Shown in pieces: positions 1 to 5,448 of a stretch of 6,431 bases of DNA. Position 1 is the first letter of the stretch, and the number at the start of each line of letters is the position of its first letter. Under the pieces are notes generated by a model, which saw only the letters and a list, made by a program, of their open reading frames with translations, was not told where the DNA came from and made no database searches. The position numbers and the translations under genes were made by a program. This DNA is from JBBDWZ01 sp050732575. GTDB lineage: Bacteria > Gemmatimonadota > Gemmatimonadetes > Longimicrobiales > RSA9. The stretch spans positions 1 to 6,431 of the forward strand of contig JBOHRF010000296.1 in assembly GCA_050732575.1 (NCBI GenBank), read 5' to 3'.

Positions 1-84
1 GTGCACGGCGTAGTGGGAGCGGGAGCGTATAACGGGAGCCGGCGGGCGGGCGCGGGCGCTAGTTGACATGTTCGCCCTGGTCAT
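1..84 (-). CDS. Possible 5' end of an unidentified gene running off the left edge
   Basis: An ATG at 84 on the minus strand opens a frame with no stop for 28 codons up to the window edge. It is preceded by a good Shine-Dalgarno sequence (AGGGAGG, 90-96, five bases from the ATG), which is the main reason to list it. The visible peptide begins MTRANMSTSARARPPAPVIR and is rich in Arg, Ala and Pro. This could be a cytoplasmic or disordered N-terminus; no family can be recognised. A second ATG at 69 (MSTSARAR) is an alternative start without its own clear ribosome-binding site. It would follow the aminomutase gene in the same direction, 122 bp downstream of that gene's stop. With only 28 codons in GC-rich DNA, an open frame could be chance, so the call rests mostly on the ribosome-binding site. 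Confidence 0.4.
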   Translation of the reverse strand, partial: MTRANMSTSARARPPAPVIRSRSHYAVH

Positions 85-89
85 GCCCG

Positions 90-96
90 CCTCCCT
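90..96 (-). promoter_or_regulatory. Ribosome-binding site for the left-edge reading frame
   Basis: On the minus strand the bases read AGGGAGG, followed by CGGGC and then ATG at 84. This is a near-perfect anti-16S match at a normal spacing of five bases. It selects the ATG at 84 over the one at 69, if the frame is a real gene. Confidence 0.4.
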
Positions 97-138
97 GCTG
101 TTTTCGCCCGACCTACGCTCCCGCATCAAATCGAACAC

Positions 139-160
139 GAGCGGTGGGCGCTCACCGCTC
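139..160 (-). terminator. Hairpin after the aminomutase operon, possible terminator
   Basis: GAGCGGTG (139-146) and CACCGCTC (153-160) are perfect reverse complements around a 6-base loop, and a G-T wobble could close it to a tetraloop. The hairpin starts 46 bp past the stop of the aminomutase gene in the direction of transcription. On the minus strand it is followed by GTGTTCGATTTGAT, which is only moderately T-rich. It is therefore an imperfect rho-independent terminator at best, and may be a pause or mRNA 3'-end stabilising structure. Confidence 0.4.
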
Positions 161-206
161 ACCGCCCCTGCTTACCCACCGCGCTCAACCCGCACTGCCG
201 GCAGGC

Positions 207-1340
207 CTACAAGTCGAAGTACGTCAGCTCTTCAGAGCGAGCGTGCCGGCCGTTGGTCGCGTTGCACCCGTTCATTCCGGCCGTTACGGGCTCGCGCGGC
301 AGCGGATAGCGGAACACCTCACCTGCGTAATTGCGCATTACCACTTCGTCATCGGTGACCGATTCAACGTACTCGGGCAGCACCGGGATCTTACCTCCGC
401 CGCCCGGCGCATCGATCACGAAATGGGGCACGGCCAGCCCGCTGGTCCAGCCGCGCAACGCGCGCACAATGGCCAGGCCTTTCTCGAATTGCGTGCGGAA
501 ATGTTCGCCGCCCGCTACCACGTCCGCCTGATAGATGTAATACGGACGCACGCGCGCCTTGAGCAGTCCCTGCATCAACGCCTTCATGACGGCCGGATCA
601 TCGTTCACGCCCTTGAGCAGCACGGTCTGCGAGCCGAGTGGTGCACCGGTATCGGCCAGCATGTTGAGCGCGCTCACAGCGTCTGCGGTCAGCTCATCCG
701 GATGATTGAAATGCACGTTGATATAGATGGGATGATACTTGCGAATCACGTTGCACAGCGCGGGCGTGATGCGCTGTGGCAAGTGACTGGGCATGCGCGT
801 ATGGATGCGTAAAATCTCCAGGTGTGGAATCTCACGCAGCGTCTTCAGGAGATATTCGATACGCCGATCGGACAACATGAATGGATCGCCGCCAGAAAGA
901 ATTACGTCGCGCACTTCGGTATGTTCACGCAGGTACTTGAACGCCGAGTCGAACTGGTTGAGCGGGATCTTTTCGGGATCACCCACCTTGCGCCGGCGCG
1001 TGCAAAAGCGGCAATACGTGGCACAAACCGGGGACACCAGGAATAACACGCGGTCCGGATAACGATGCGTCAGGTTGGGCACCGGTGAATCGGCATCTTC
1101 ATCCAGCGAGTCGACCATGCCGTCGATCACTTCGTTTTCTTCCGGAGTGGGCACGTACTGCACCCAGAACGGGTCGCCCGGCGCGCGGATCTGGGACAGC
1201 GCGGCGGGCGTGATGCGCAGGTTGAACTTATCGATGGCTCTCTCAACGGCATGTCGATCGACATGTTCAACCCCGAAGCGTGCAATCAACTCATCGACCG
1301 TGGTCAGGCTCTGTTGCAGTATTTCTTGCCAGCGTTCCAT
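207..1340 (-). CDS. kamA: Lysine 2,3-aminomutase (KamA/AblA-type radical SAM, PLP-dependent)
   Basis: 377 residues. Enzymes of this family interconvert L-lysine and L-beta-lysine, using a [4Fe-4S] cluster, S-adenosylmethionine and pyridoxal phosphate in the cytoplasm. The cluster-binding CxxxCxxC is C106, C110, C113 (CATYCRFCTRRR). R115 matches the carboxylate-binding Arg of clostridial lysine aminomutase, and SGGDP lies at 149-153. The PLP lysine is K317 in APGGGGK. D273 (YYIYQAD) and D310 (VIDAPGGGGK) line up with the two Asp that bind the lysine side-chain amine (D293 and D330 in the clostridial enzyme), which argues for lysine rather than glutamate. The CTRRR sequence and the long C-terminal region separate it from EpmB, which acts on elongation factor P. 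The last 25 or so residues (Asn/Gly/Arg-rich) look unconserved. It is the last gene of the four-gene operon, 13 bp after the acetyltransferase, with a weak Shine-Dalgarno. The family is very sure; the exact substrate is inferred. Confidence 0.93.
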   Translation of the reverse strand: MERWQEILQQSLTTVDELIARFGVEHVDRHAVERAIDKFNLRITPAALSQIRAPGDPFWVQYVPTPEENEVIDGMVDSLDEDADSPVPNLTHRYPDRVLFLVSPVCATYCRFCTRRRKVGDPEKIPLNQFDSAFKYLREHTEVRDVILSGGDPFMLSDRRIEYLLKTLREIPHLEILRIHTRMPSHLPQRITPALCNVIRKYHPIYINVHFNHPDELTADAVSALNMLADTGAPLGSQTVLLKGVNDDPAVMKALMQGLLKARVRPYYIYQADVVAGGEHFRTQFEKGLAIVRALRGWTSGLAVPHFVIDAPGGGGKIPVLPEYVESVTDDEVVMRNYAGEVFRYPLPREPVTAGMNGCNATNGRHARSEELTYFDL

Positions 1341-1353
1341 TGCCTTGCCTGGT

Positions 1354-1887
1354 TCAAACGTTGTGGATGCGTTTGGCGAAGATCATCCGATCATCGCCCT
1401 GGGCATAGAAGTCCGGGACTCGCGCGACGATCTGATAGCCGTGCCGCTGGTAAAACGCGCGCGTAGGCGCGTAGTGCGGCAAGGAGGACGTCTCGATGAT
1501 CACGAGTCGGGCATCCCGCAAGGCAATCCTTCGATCCACCTCCTGGAGGAGACGGCTGCCGACGCCCTTTCCCTGCGCGGCCGGGGCGACTGCGATCCAG
1601 TACAGATCCCAGGTGCCCAGCGTACAGGGTGTGGGGCCGAAGCAGACATAGCCGAGGAGTTGACCGCTGCGGGTGAAGGCGCCCAGAGCGGTGTAATCCC
1701 CCTCGGGAACGGCGAAGTAGGCGTCCAGAACTTCCAGCGCGACGTTGATCTCGTCGTCGCGGAACACACCGGTTTCACACAGGATCTGTTGCAGCGCGGC
1801 ACGTTCCTGCGGTTGGAGCGGCGCGATCACGATCGGTTCGGAATCGGATGGCGCGCCCTGCGCGCTGGTTGAGTTGACTGAGATCAC
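1354..1887 (-). CDS. GNAT-family N-acetyltransferase
   Basis: 177 residues, a single GNAT domain that would transfer an acyl group from acyl-CoA, usually acetyl-CoA, to an amine. The acetyl-CoA-binding motif A is clear: LYWIAVAP (95-102) followed by the pyrophosphate loop QGKGVG (105-110) and helix SRLLQEVDRR. Motif B is seen in IETSS and PTRAFYQRHGY (131-151). The first 20 residues are Ser/Thr/Pro-rich and probably disordered. Translation starts at GTG 1887, which overlaps the stop of ligase B (GTGA), so the two are probably translationally coupled. The natural hypothesis is acetylation of beta-lysine or of a conjugate made by the neighbours. The gene is clearly shorter than the archaeal beta-lysine acetyltransferase AblB and not recognisably the same subfamily, so substrate assignment is inference only. 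A resistance- or maturation-type acetyltransferase is an alternative. Confidence 0.87.
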   Translation of the reverse strand: MISVNSTSAQGAPSDSEPIVIAPLQPQERAALQQILCETGVFRDDEINVALEVLDAYFAVPEGDYTALGAFTRSGQLLGYVCFGPTPCTLGTWDLYWIAVAPAAQGKGVGSRLLQEVDRRIALRDARLVIIETSSLPHYAPTRAFYQRHGYQIVARVPDFYAQGDDRMIFAKRIHNV

Positions 1888-2846
1888 TTGAGACCCTCGG
1901 CCAGGATATGCTGTATCAGTCCCGCGTAATCCCAGCCGTGCGCGCGCGCCATGCGCGCCAGTCCGGCGCCCGGCGCAATGTCAGGGTTGGGATTGACCTC
2001 GAGAATGAAGACTTGGCCGGCGTCATTCATGCGGAAATCGACCCGGCCGTAACCACGCCCTTCTGCCACTCGCCATGCCTGAAAGGCCAAATCATGGAGC
2101 AGGTCGCGCTTGTCGTCCGGTATTGCGGCCGGACAGTGGGGCTCGCTGCCCACATCCTCGGGTGAGCCGATTTCCCATTTGGCGGCATAACTCAGCATGG
2201 GCCATGCGCCCGCCGGCATGCGGCTGAAATCGATCTCGTTGACTGGCAGCAACACGTTGCCGACCATGCCGACATTGAACTCGCGACCCTCAATGAAGTG
2301 CTGCACAACGACCCGGTCGAAGCGTTCGGCGGCGTCTATGGCGCGCGCCAACTCGCGGCGGTTGCGCGCCACCGACTTCTGCGTGATGCCGATAGAGGCA
2401 TCCTCGGCAGCAGGTTTCACGATGGCGGGAAACCGATCCCAGTAGAGTTTCCTGTGGCTGACTTGAACGCACGACCAATCGGGGACGGGCAGTCCGGCGT
2501 CACGTAGCAGCGCGTTGATTCGATCCTTTCGGCGCGCCAGACCCAGGGTCTCCGCAGTGCAGCCCGTCATGGGCAGGCCGAGCAGTTCTACGATGCCCGC
2601 CACGCGCACCTCGTTGACGCTATCGCCGCCCACGCCTTCGAACAGGTTGAAGACCACGTCGAGGGAGGACTGCGCCAGCAGCTCGATCCAGTGGTCCAGG
2701 CGCGCGGGCACCGGAATCCAGACCGGTGTATGGCCCAGCGCACATACCGCGTCGTCCACGGCATCCAGTGATTCCAGGATGCTCAGTTCGTCCTGGGACG
2801 CGTCCGGCCGCGAGCTGATGTCATCGTAAAGCAGCCCGACTCTCAT
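1884..2846 (-). CDS. ATP-grasp ligase B, D-Ala-D-Ala ligase-like
   Basis: 320 residues from ATG 2846 (MRVGLLYDD). ATP-grasp enzymes of this type activate a carboxylate as an acyl phosphate with ATP and join it to an amine. Visible parts are the N-terminal domain with VVFNLFEG (64-71) and the LLGLPMTG turn (88-95); the ATP-binding K144 in AIVKPAAEDASIGI; the hinge VVVQHFIEGREFNVG (179-193); and the Mg/ATP-binding end GRVDFRM plus ILEVNPNPDI, giving R268, D270, E283 and N285. The GGxSxExxVS motif that holds the first D-Ala in true Ddl is absent. The usual Ser-containing loop after EVN is replaced by PNPDIAPGAGLARMA, so the substrate is probably not D-alanine. The start overlaps the stop of ligase A as ATGA. 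An in-frame upstream ATG at 2942 would add 32 residues lying wholly inside ligase A and is rejected. Ligase activity is confident; the substrates are unknown and may be the beta-amino acid from the aminomutase. Confidence 0.9.
   Translation of the reverse strand: MRVGLLYDDISSRPDASQDELSILESLDAVDDAVCALGHTPVWIPVPARLDHWIELLAQSSLDVVFNLFEGVGGDSVNEVRVAGIVELLGLPMTGCTAETLGLARRKDRINALLRDAGLPVPDWSCVQVSHRKLYWDRFPAIVKPAAEDASIGITQKSVARNRRELARAIDAAERFDRVVVQHFIEGREFNVGMVGNVLLPVNEIDFSRMPAGAWPMLSYAAKWEIGSPEDVGSEPHCPAAIPDDKRDLLHDLAFQAWRVAEGRGYGRVDFRMNDAGQVFILEVNPNPDIAPGAGLARMARAHGWDYAGLIQHILAEGLK
1894..1898 (-). promoter_or_regulatory. Ribosome-binding site supporting the GTG start of the acetyltransferase
   Basis: On the minus strand GAGGG lies six bases before the GTG at 1887, inside the last codons of ligase B. 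It supports the GTG start and the 4-bp overlap rather than an internal start further downstream. Confidence 0.55.
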
Positions 2847-3913
2847 GCAGATATCCCATAACGTTCGAGCGCCAGGTGCAGCACGCCCACGATCAGCTCG
2901 TCGTAGCTGATGCCGGCCGCGCGCGCAGCCTTCGGGAAGCACGAATTCTGACGCGGATCCGGCAGGATGCCCGGTAGCGGGTTCACTTCCAGAACATGCG
3001 GCGCGCCGTCGGCATCAAGCCGCACATCCACACGTGACCAGTCACGACAGCCAAGTGCCTGATGCGCGGCCAGCGCTTCACCCAGCACGGCGGCCTCCAA
3101 CTCGGTGCTCATGCGGGCCGGGCATTCGTAGACCTCGAGCGGTTGCACGGGCGAGTCCCAGATCCACTTCGCCTCGTAGCCGAAGATGGGCCGCGCTCCG
3201 GCCGGCAGTGCATCGAATCGAATCTCGACCACGGGCAGCGCTCGCGCCGCACGACCGTTGCCCATGATGGCGACGGTGAACTCACGGCCTGGCAGAAACT
3301 CCTCGATGAGCGCGTCCTGTGCGTAGAGCGCGCGCACCTCCGCCACGCGCTGGCGCACCGCCGCCCGCGTCTCGCAGTACGAGGCTTCGGAGATGCCCTT
3401 GCTCGACCCTTCATACCGAGGCTTCACGATCCACGGGCCGCTTCCCGGCAGCATTCCCTCGCCCTCGCCTTCGCCGTCGCCCACGCGGAAACCGGGCGTC
3501 CGCACGCCGCGCGCAAGAAACACTTCCTTGGCGCGCTGTTTGTCCAACGCCAGGCCCAGCGTCAATGGGTCGCTTGCTGTGTAAGGGATGTTCAGGAACT
3601 CGCAGATGGCGGGCACGTGACCTTCGCGATTCGGTCCGTGCAGGCCCTCGGCAATGTTGAACACAATGTCCGGTCGCGCGGCACGCAGTGCCTGCGGAAA
3701 ATCACTCGTTGCTTCGAGACGAATCACGCTGCCGGCACGGGAGAGGGCGGCTTGGACGGCATCAATGGTGGCGGGTTCATCCCACTCGGCGTAGACATCT
3801 CCGAGCGGGCGGGACAATACTTCCGGAGGCGACTCGGTCCGGACTCCTGTACTGGGAGGCTCGGAGTCTTCGGCGGGCTTCTGGTTATATGCGAGTCCAA
3901 TTCGGAGTCGCAT
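2843..3913 (-). CDS. ATP-grasp ligase A, D-Ala-D-Ala ligase-like; first gene of the operon
   Basis: 356 residues from ATG 3913 (MRLRIGLAYN). The product is a carboxylate-amine ligase by family. Visible parts are a poorly conserved Pro/Glu/Ser-rich stretch (about 11-45); PDIVFNIAEGLHG (81-93); IPYTASDPLTLGLALDK (109-125); ATP-binding K164 in WIVKPRYEGSSKGI; hinge ALIEEFLPGREFTV (201-214); and the Mg-binding end SRVDVRL (D296) and HVLEVNPLPGI (E309, N311). An acidic Gly-Glu repeat at 145-153 precedes the ATP-binding strand. The Ddl N-terminal D-Ala-binding motif is missing. It differs strongly from ligase B, so the pair probably performs two distinct couplings. The start has GGAG three bases upstream, which is close but usable; GTG at 3922 is an alternative. 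A longer frame reaching ATG 4105 would translate the intergenic 9-bp repeats as Pro/Arg-rich low-complexity sequence and is not believed. Confidence 0.9.
   Translation of the reverse strand: MRLRIGLAYNQKPAEDSEPPSTGVRTESPPEVLSRPLGDVYAEWDEPATIDAVQAALSRAGSVIRLEATSDFPQALRAARPDIVFNIAEGLHGPNREGHVPAICEFLNIPYTASDPLTLGLALDKQRAKEVFLARGVRTPGFRVGDGEGEGEGMLPGSGPWIVKPRYEGSSKGISEASYCETRAAVRQRVAEVRALYAQDALIEEFLPGREFTVAIMGNGRAARALPVVEIRFDALPAGARPIFGYEAKWIWDSPVQPLEVYECPARMSTELEAAVLGEALAAHQALGCRDWSRVDVRLDADGAPHVLEVNPLPGILPDPRQNSCFPKAARAAGISYDELIVGVLHLALERYGISA
3455..3481 (-). repeat. In-frame Gly-Glu-coding microrepeat inside ligase A
   Basis: Repeated GGC-GAR codons encode the residues GDGEGEGEG (145-153 of ligase A). 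The insert lies in the loop just before the strand carrying the ATP-binding lysine, a surface position where length change would be tolerated. It is a small simple-sequence expansion, probably neutral. Confidence 0.7.
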
Positions 3914-4041
3914 GATCTCCACGTTCGCGTGTGCTTCCTGCGCCGCCGTCCGAACGTTCCGTCGTCGGAAGGGAGCCAGATTCGGATTGCGCACGAAGAT
4001 AAAGATCATCCTTTGGGAAATAAAGACTTTCCACGAGCACA

Positions 4042-4086
4042 TCGGACGTAGCGGGTGTATCGGGCGTGACGGGCGAGTCGGGTGAT
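4042..4086 (-). repeat. Left array of five 9-bp units, inverted relative to the right array
   Basis: On the plus strand the units read tcggacgta, gcgggtgta, tcgggcgtg, acgggcgag, tcgggtgat. They are degenerate copies of the reverse complement of the right array's consensus. Bases 4052-4082 match the reverse complement of 4141-4171 at 28 of 31 positions, including all nine bases of the middle unit. One mismatch would be a G-U pair in plus-strand RNA. The decay is greatest at the outer and inner ends, suggesting an older array than the right one. Confidence 0.85.
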
Positions 4087-4098
4087 CGATGCGTTGTG

Positions 4099-4123
4099 CT
4101 CGCATGCGCCGCGCCCATGCGAG
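4099..4123. repeat. Perfect hairpin at the centre of the inverted arrays
   Basis: CTCGCATG (4099-4106) and CATGCGAG (4116-4123) are exact reverse complements around a 9-base GC-rich loop. The element sits near the middle of the 50-bp spacer between the two arrays, so it would form the tip of a nested fold. A second, competing pairing, TGTGCT 4095-4100 with AGCACA 4133-4138, is also perfect. No T-run follows on either strand, so it is not a standard terminator. Confidence 0.75.
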
Positions 4124-4136
4124 AAAATCGAAAGCA

Positions 4137-4181
4137 CATCCCCGACACGCCCGTCACGCCCGACACGCCCGACACGCCCGT
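4137..4181 (+). repeat. Right array of five 9-bp units (CACGCCCG A/T)
   Basis: One degenerate unit (catccccga, 4137-4145) is followed by four perfect copies of CACGCCCG ending in T, A, A, T (4146-4181). The last unit touches the possible aroB -35 element. Together with the left array it makes a roughly 140-bp imperfect palindrome. It may be a dispersed intergenic repeat, a protein-binding array or a cruciform-forming element; the sequence alone does not decide. Confidence 0.88.
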
Positions 4182-4209
4182 CGAAAGAACGACTCGCCTC
4201 CACTACATT
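4181..4209 (+). promoter_or_regulatory. Possible aroB promoter (TCGAAA - 17 bp - TACATT)
   Basis: TCGAAA (4181-4186) and TACATT (4204-4209) each match the sigma70 consensus at four of six positions, with the ideal 17-bp spacing. Transcription would then start at or within a few bases of the aroB ATG (4215), giving a leaderless or nearly leaderless mRNA. This fits the lack of a Shine-Dalgarno sequence. The match is modest and could be chance. Confidence 0.35.
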
Positions 4210-4214
4210 CGGTC

Positions 4215-5324
4215 ATGACCCGGATTCGCATCGAGCTGACGGAAACCGCGACCCGCGGCTATGACGTCATTGTCGCCGCCGGTGCCGTGCGCGCGCTGGG
4301 GGAACAGATCGCCTCTGCAGCGCCCGCGCATCGCTACGCCGTGATTACCGATCATCACGTCGCTCAGCACTGGTTGGAGCCGGCGCTGCACGGACTCGCG
4401 TCCGCAGGATTGACAGCCGAGTCATTTGTGGTCGACCCCGGTGAAGCCAGCAAGACGCGAGAGACCTGGGCGGCTCTGAGCGACCGTATGCTCTCTGCCG
4501 GACTCGGCCGCGACTCAGCGGTCATTGCATTGGGTGGTGGTGTGGTCGGCGATCTGGCCGGCTTTGTGGCCGCCACCTATTTGCGCGGCGTTCCACTCGT
4601 GCAGGTTCCCACTACACTGCTGGCCATGATCGATGCTTCCGTGGGTGGCAAGACCGGCGTTGATGCGCCCGCCGGCAAGAACCTCATCGGCGCTTTTCAT
4701 CAGCCGCGCCTGGTGATTGTCGATCCTGAGACGCTGCGTACGTTGCCCGATGCGGAGCTGCGCGGGGGACTGGCCGAGGCGCTCAAGCATGGCGCCATCG
4801 CGGACGCTGGCTATTTCGGTTGGTTGGAGGATACGCGCGTCCCGCTGCTCGCCCGTGATGCCGATTCACTGACCTCGATGGTGATTGGTTCCATTCGCAT
4901 CAAGGCAAGCTTCGTGGCAGCCGACACGCTCGAGGCGGGTCCGCGGGTCGGCCTCAACTTCGGGCATACCATTGGCCACGCCCTGGAGCGCGCTACCAAT
5001 TATGCAATGCGGCACGGGCACGCGGTCACCATCGGCATGATCGGCGAAGCCACGCTGGGTGAGGCCATCGGCGCCACCGAGCCGGGTGTGCGTGCGCGGC
5101 TGGAGGCGGCTACGCGCGCGCTGGGCCTGCCGCGCGATTGGCCCGATGGCGTCGATGCTGCGCGTATTCTCGCGCTCACCCGCAGCGATAAGAAAGCCAG
5201 GCAGGGATCCGTTCGCTACACGTTACTGGCCTCGATTGGCCTGTTGGCACGCACTCAAACGGGCGATTGGACATGGCCGATCGATGACGACATCGTGATG
5301 AAAACGTTGCCCAACCTGCAGTGA
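4215..5324 (+). CDS. aroB: 3-dehydroquinate synthase
   Basis: 369 residues from ATG 4215 (MTRIRIELTE). It converts DAHP to 3-dehydroquinate, the second step of the shikimate pathway to aromatic amino acids, using NAD and a divalent metal in the cytoplasm. Signatures are DPGEASK (74-80), the NAD-binding GGGVVGDLAGFVAATYLRG (107-125), the VPTTLLAMIDASVGGKTGVD region (131-150), and the catalytic EALKHG (188-193). The metal ligands are E188, H251 (NFGHTIGHA) and H267 (RHGHAV), spaced as in known AroB proteins. SDKK (324-327) is also present. Length is normal for the family. The start follows conservation; a longer frame from 4089 would only translate the 9-bp repeats. No Shine-Dalgarno precedes the ATG. 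No other shikimate gene is in the window, so it is not in the aroK-aroB arrangement common in gammaproteobacteria. Confidence 0.97.
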   Translation: MTRIRIELTETATRGYDVIVAAGAVRALGEQIASAAPAHRYAVITDHHVAQHWLEPALHGLASAGLTAESFVVDPGEASKTRETWAALSDRMLSAGLGRDSAVIALGGGVVGDLAGFVAATYLRGVPLVQVPTTLLAMIDASVGGKTGVDAPAGKNLIGAFHQPRLVIVDPETLRTLPDAELRGGLAEALKHGAIADAGYFGWLEDTRVPLLARDADSLTSMVIGSIRIKASFVAADTLEAGPRVGLNFGHTIGHALERATNYAMRHGHAVTIGMIGEATLGEAIGATEPGVRARLEAATRALGLPRDWPDGVDAARILALTRSDKKARQGSVRYTLLASIGLLARTQTGDWTWPIDDDIVMKTLPNLQ

Positions 5325-5363
5325 AATCCGCCTCTGCAGCCCCGCTTTTCCCCCTTCATTTGT

Positions 5364-5393
5364 TTGACGGCTACCGCGCCGCGCGACTACCTT
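5364..5393 (+). promoter_or_regulatory. Possible promoter of the acyl-CoA ligase gene
   Basis: TTGACG (5364-5369, five of six to the -35 consensus) is followed after 18 bp by TACCTT (5388-5393, three of six to the -10). Transcription would begin near 5400, leaving a leader of about 50 bases that carries the strong ribosome-binding site at 5440. The weak -10 keeps confidence low; read-through from aroB is the alternative. Confidence 0.38.
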
Positions 5394-5439
5394 TGGGCCA
5401 CAGATGGTGCAGGACGCCGCACGTAAGTGGACTCCTACC

Positions 5440-5444
5440 GGAGG
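5440..5444 (+). promoter_or_regulatory. Strong ribosome-binding site deciding the ligase start
   Basis: GGAGG lies four bases before ATG 5449. The in-frame ATG at 5404 has no such site, so 5449 is preferred as the start. Confidence 0.7.
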
Positions 5445-5448
5445 CGGG

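Larger units (their letters stand above)
3914..4214. other. Divergent intergenic region between the ligase operon and aroB
   Basis: These 301 bp hold no believable gene, and must contain the promoters for both directions. From 3995 to 4032 is the most AT-rich patch nearby (gataaagatcat, gaaataaagacttt). It includes a 5-bp inverted repeat, GGAAA 4016-4020 with TTTCC 4028-4032. This is the best place for the minus-strand operon promoter, for example a TTTATC -10 at 4003-3998, but no good -35 partner is seen. From 4042 to 4181 lies the inverted pair of 9-bp repeat arrays described separately. Open frames cross this stretch in several registers only because a 9-bp period keeps all frames open. 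Confidence 0.6.

Noticed and set aside
63..812. 249-codon open frame on the plus strand opposite the aminomutase
   Set aside because: It is antisense to a strongly conserved gene, has no ribosome-binding site and no recognisable motif.
207..1340. EpmB, the aminomutase acting on elongation factor P
   Set aside because: The cluster motif is CRFCTRRR, as in free-lysine aminomutases, rather than the CRYCFRRHF type. The neighbours are not efp or epmA.
1075..1872. 265-codon open frame on the plus strand opposite the acetyltransferase and aminomutase start
   Set aside because: It is a shadow of two real genes; its composition is that of reverse-complement coding sequence.
2847..2942. N-terminal extension of ligase B to ATG 2942
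   Set aside because: It would overlap the last third of the C-terminal region of ligase A with no homology-like content. The ATGA overlap at 2843-2846 and the MRVGLLYDD first strand fix the start.
3062..4051. 329-codon open frame on the plus strand opposite ligase A
   Set aside because: It is antisense to a clear enzyme gene, has no recognisable domain, and is expected from the codon bias of a high-GC gene.
3914..4105. N-terminal extension of ligase A to ATG 4105
   Set aside because: It would add 64 residues of Pro/Arg-rich low complexity read from the left 9-bp array and unconserved sequence. The family's first strand starts naturally at MRLRIGLAYN, and GGAG lies just before that ATG.
4137..4181. 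CRISPR array
   Set aside because: The 9-bp units are contiguous with no spacers, far shorter than CRISPR repeats, and there are no cas genes.
4089..4214. N-terminal extension of AroB to ATG 4089
   Set aside because: The added residues are an Arg-His-Ala repeat from the 9-bp array. AroB families start at the MTRIRIEL equivalent.
5316..5339. Two CTGCAG palindromes around the aroB stop as a terminator
   Set aside because: The stem would be only 6 bp with a 12-base loop and no T-run directly after it. CTGCAG is self-complementary, so the pairing is trivial.
5404..5448. Upstream ATG 5404 as the start of the acyl-CoA ligase
   Set aside because: It has no ribosome-binding site and would lie at about the predicted transcription start, whereas GGAGG sits four bases before ATG 5449.
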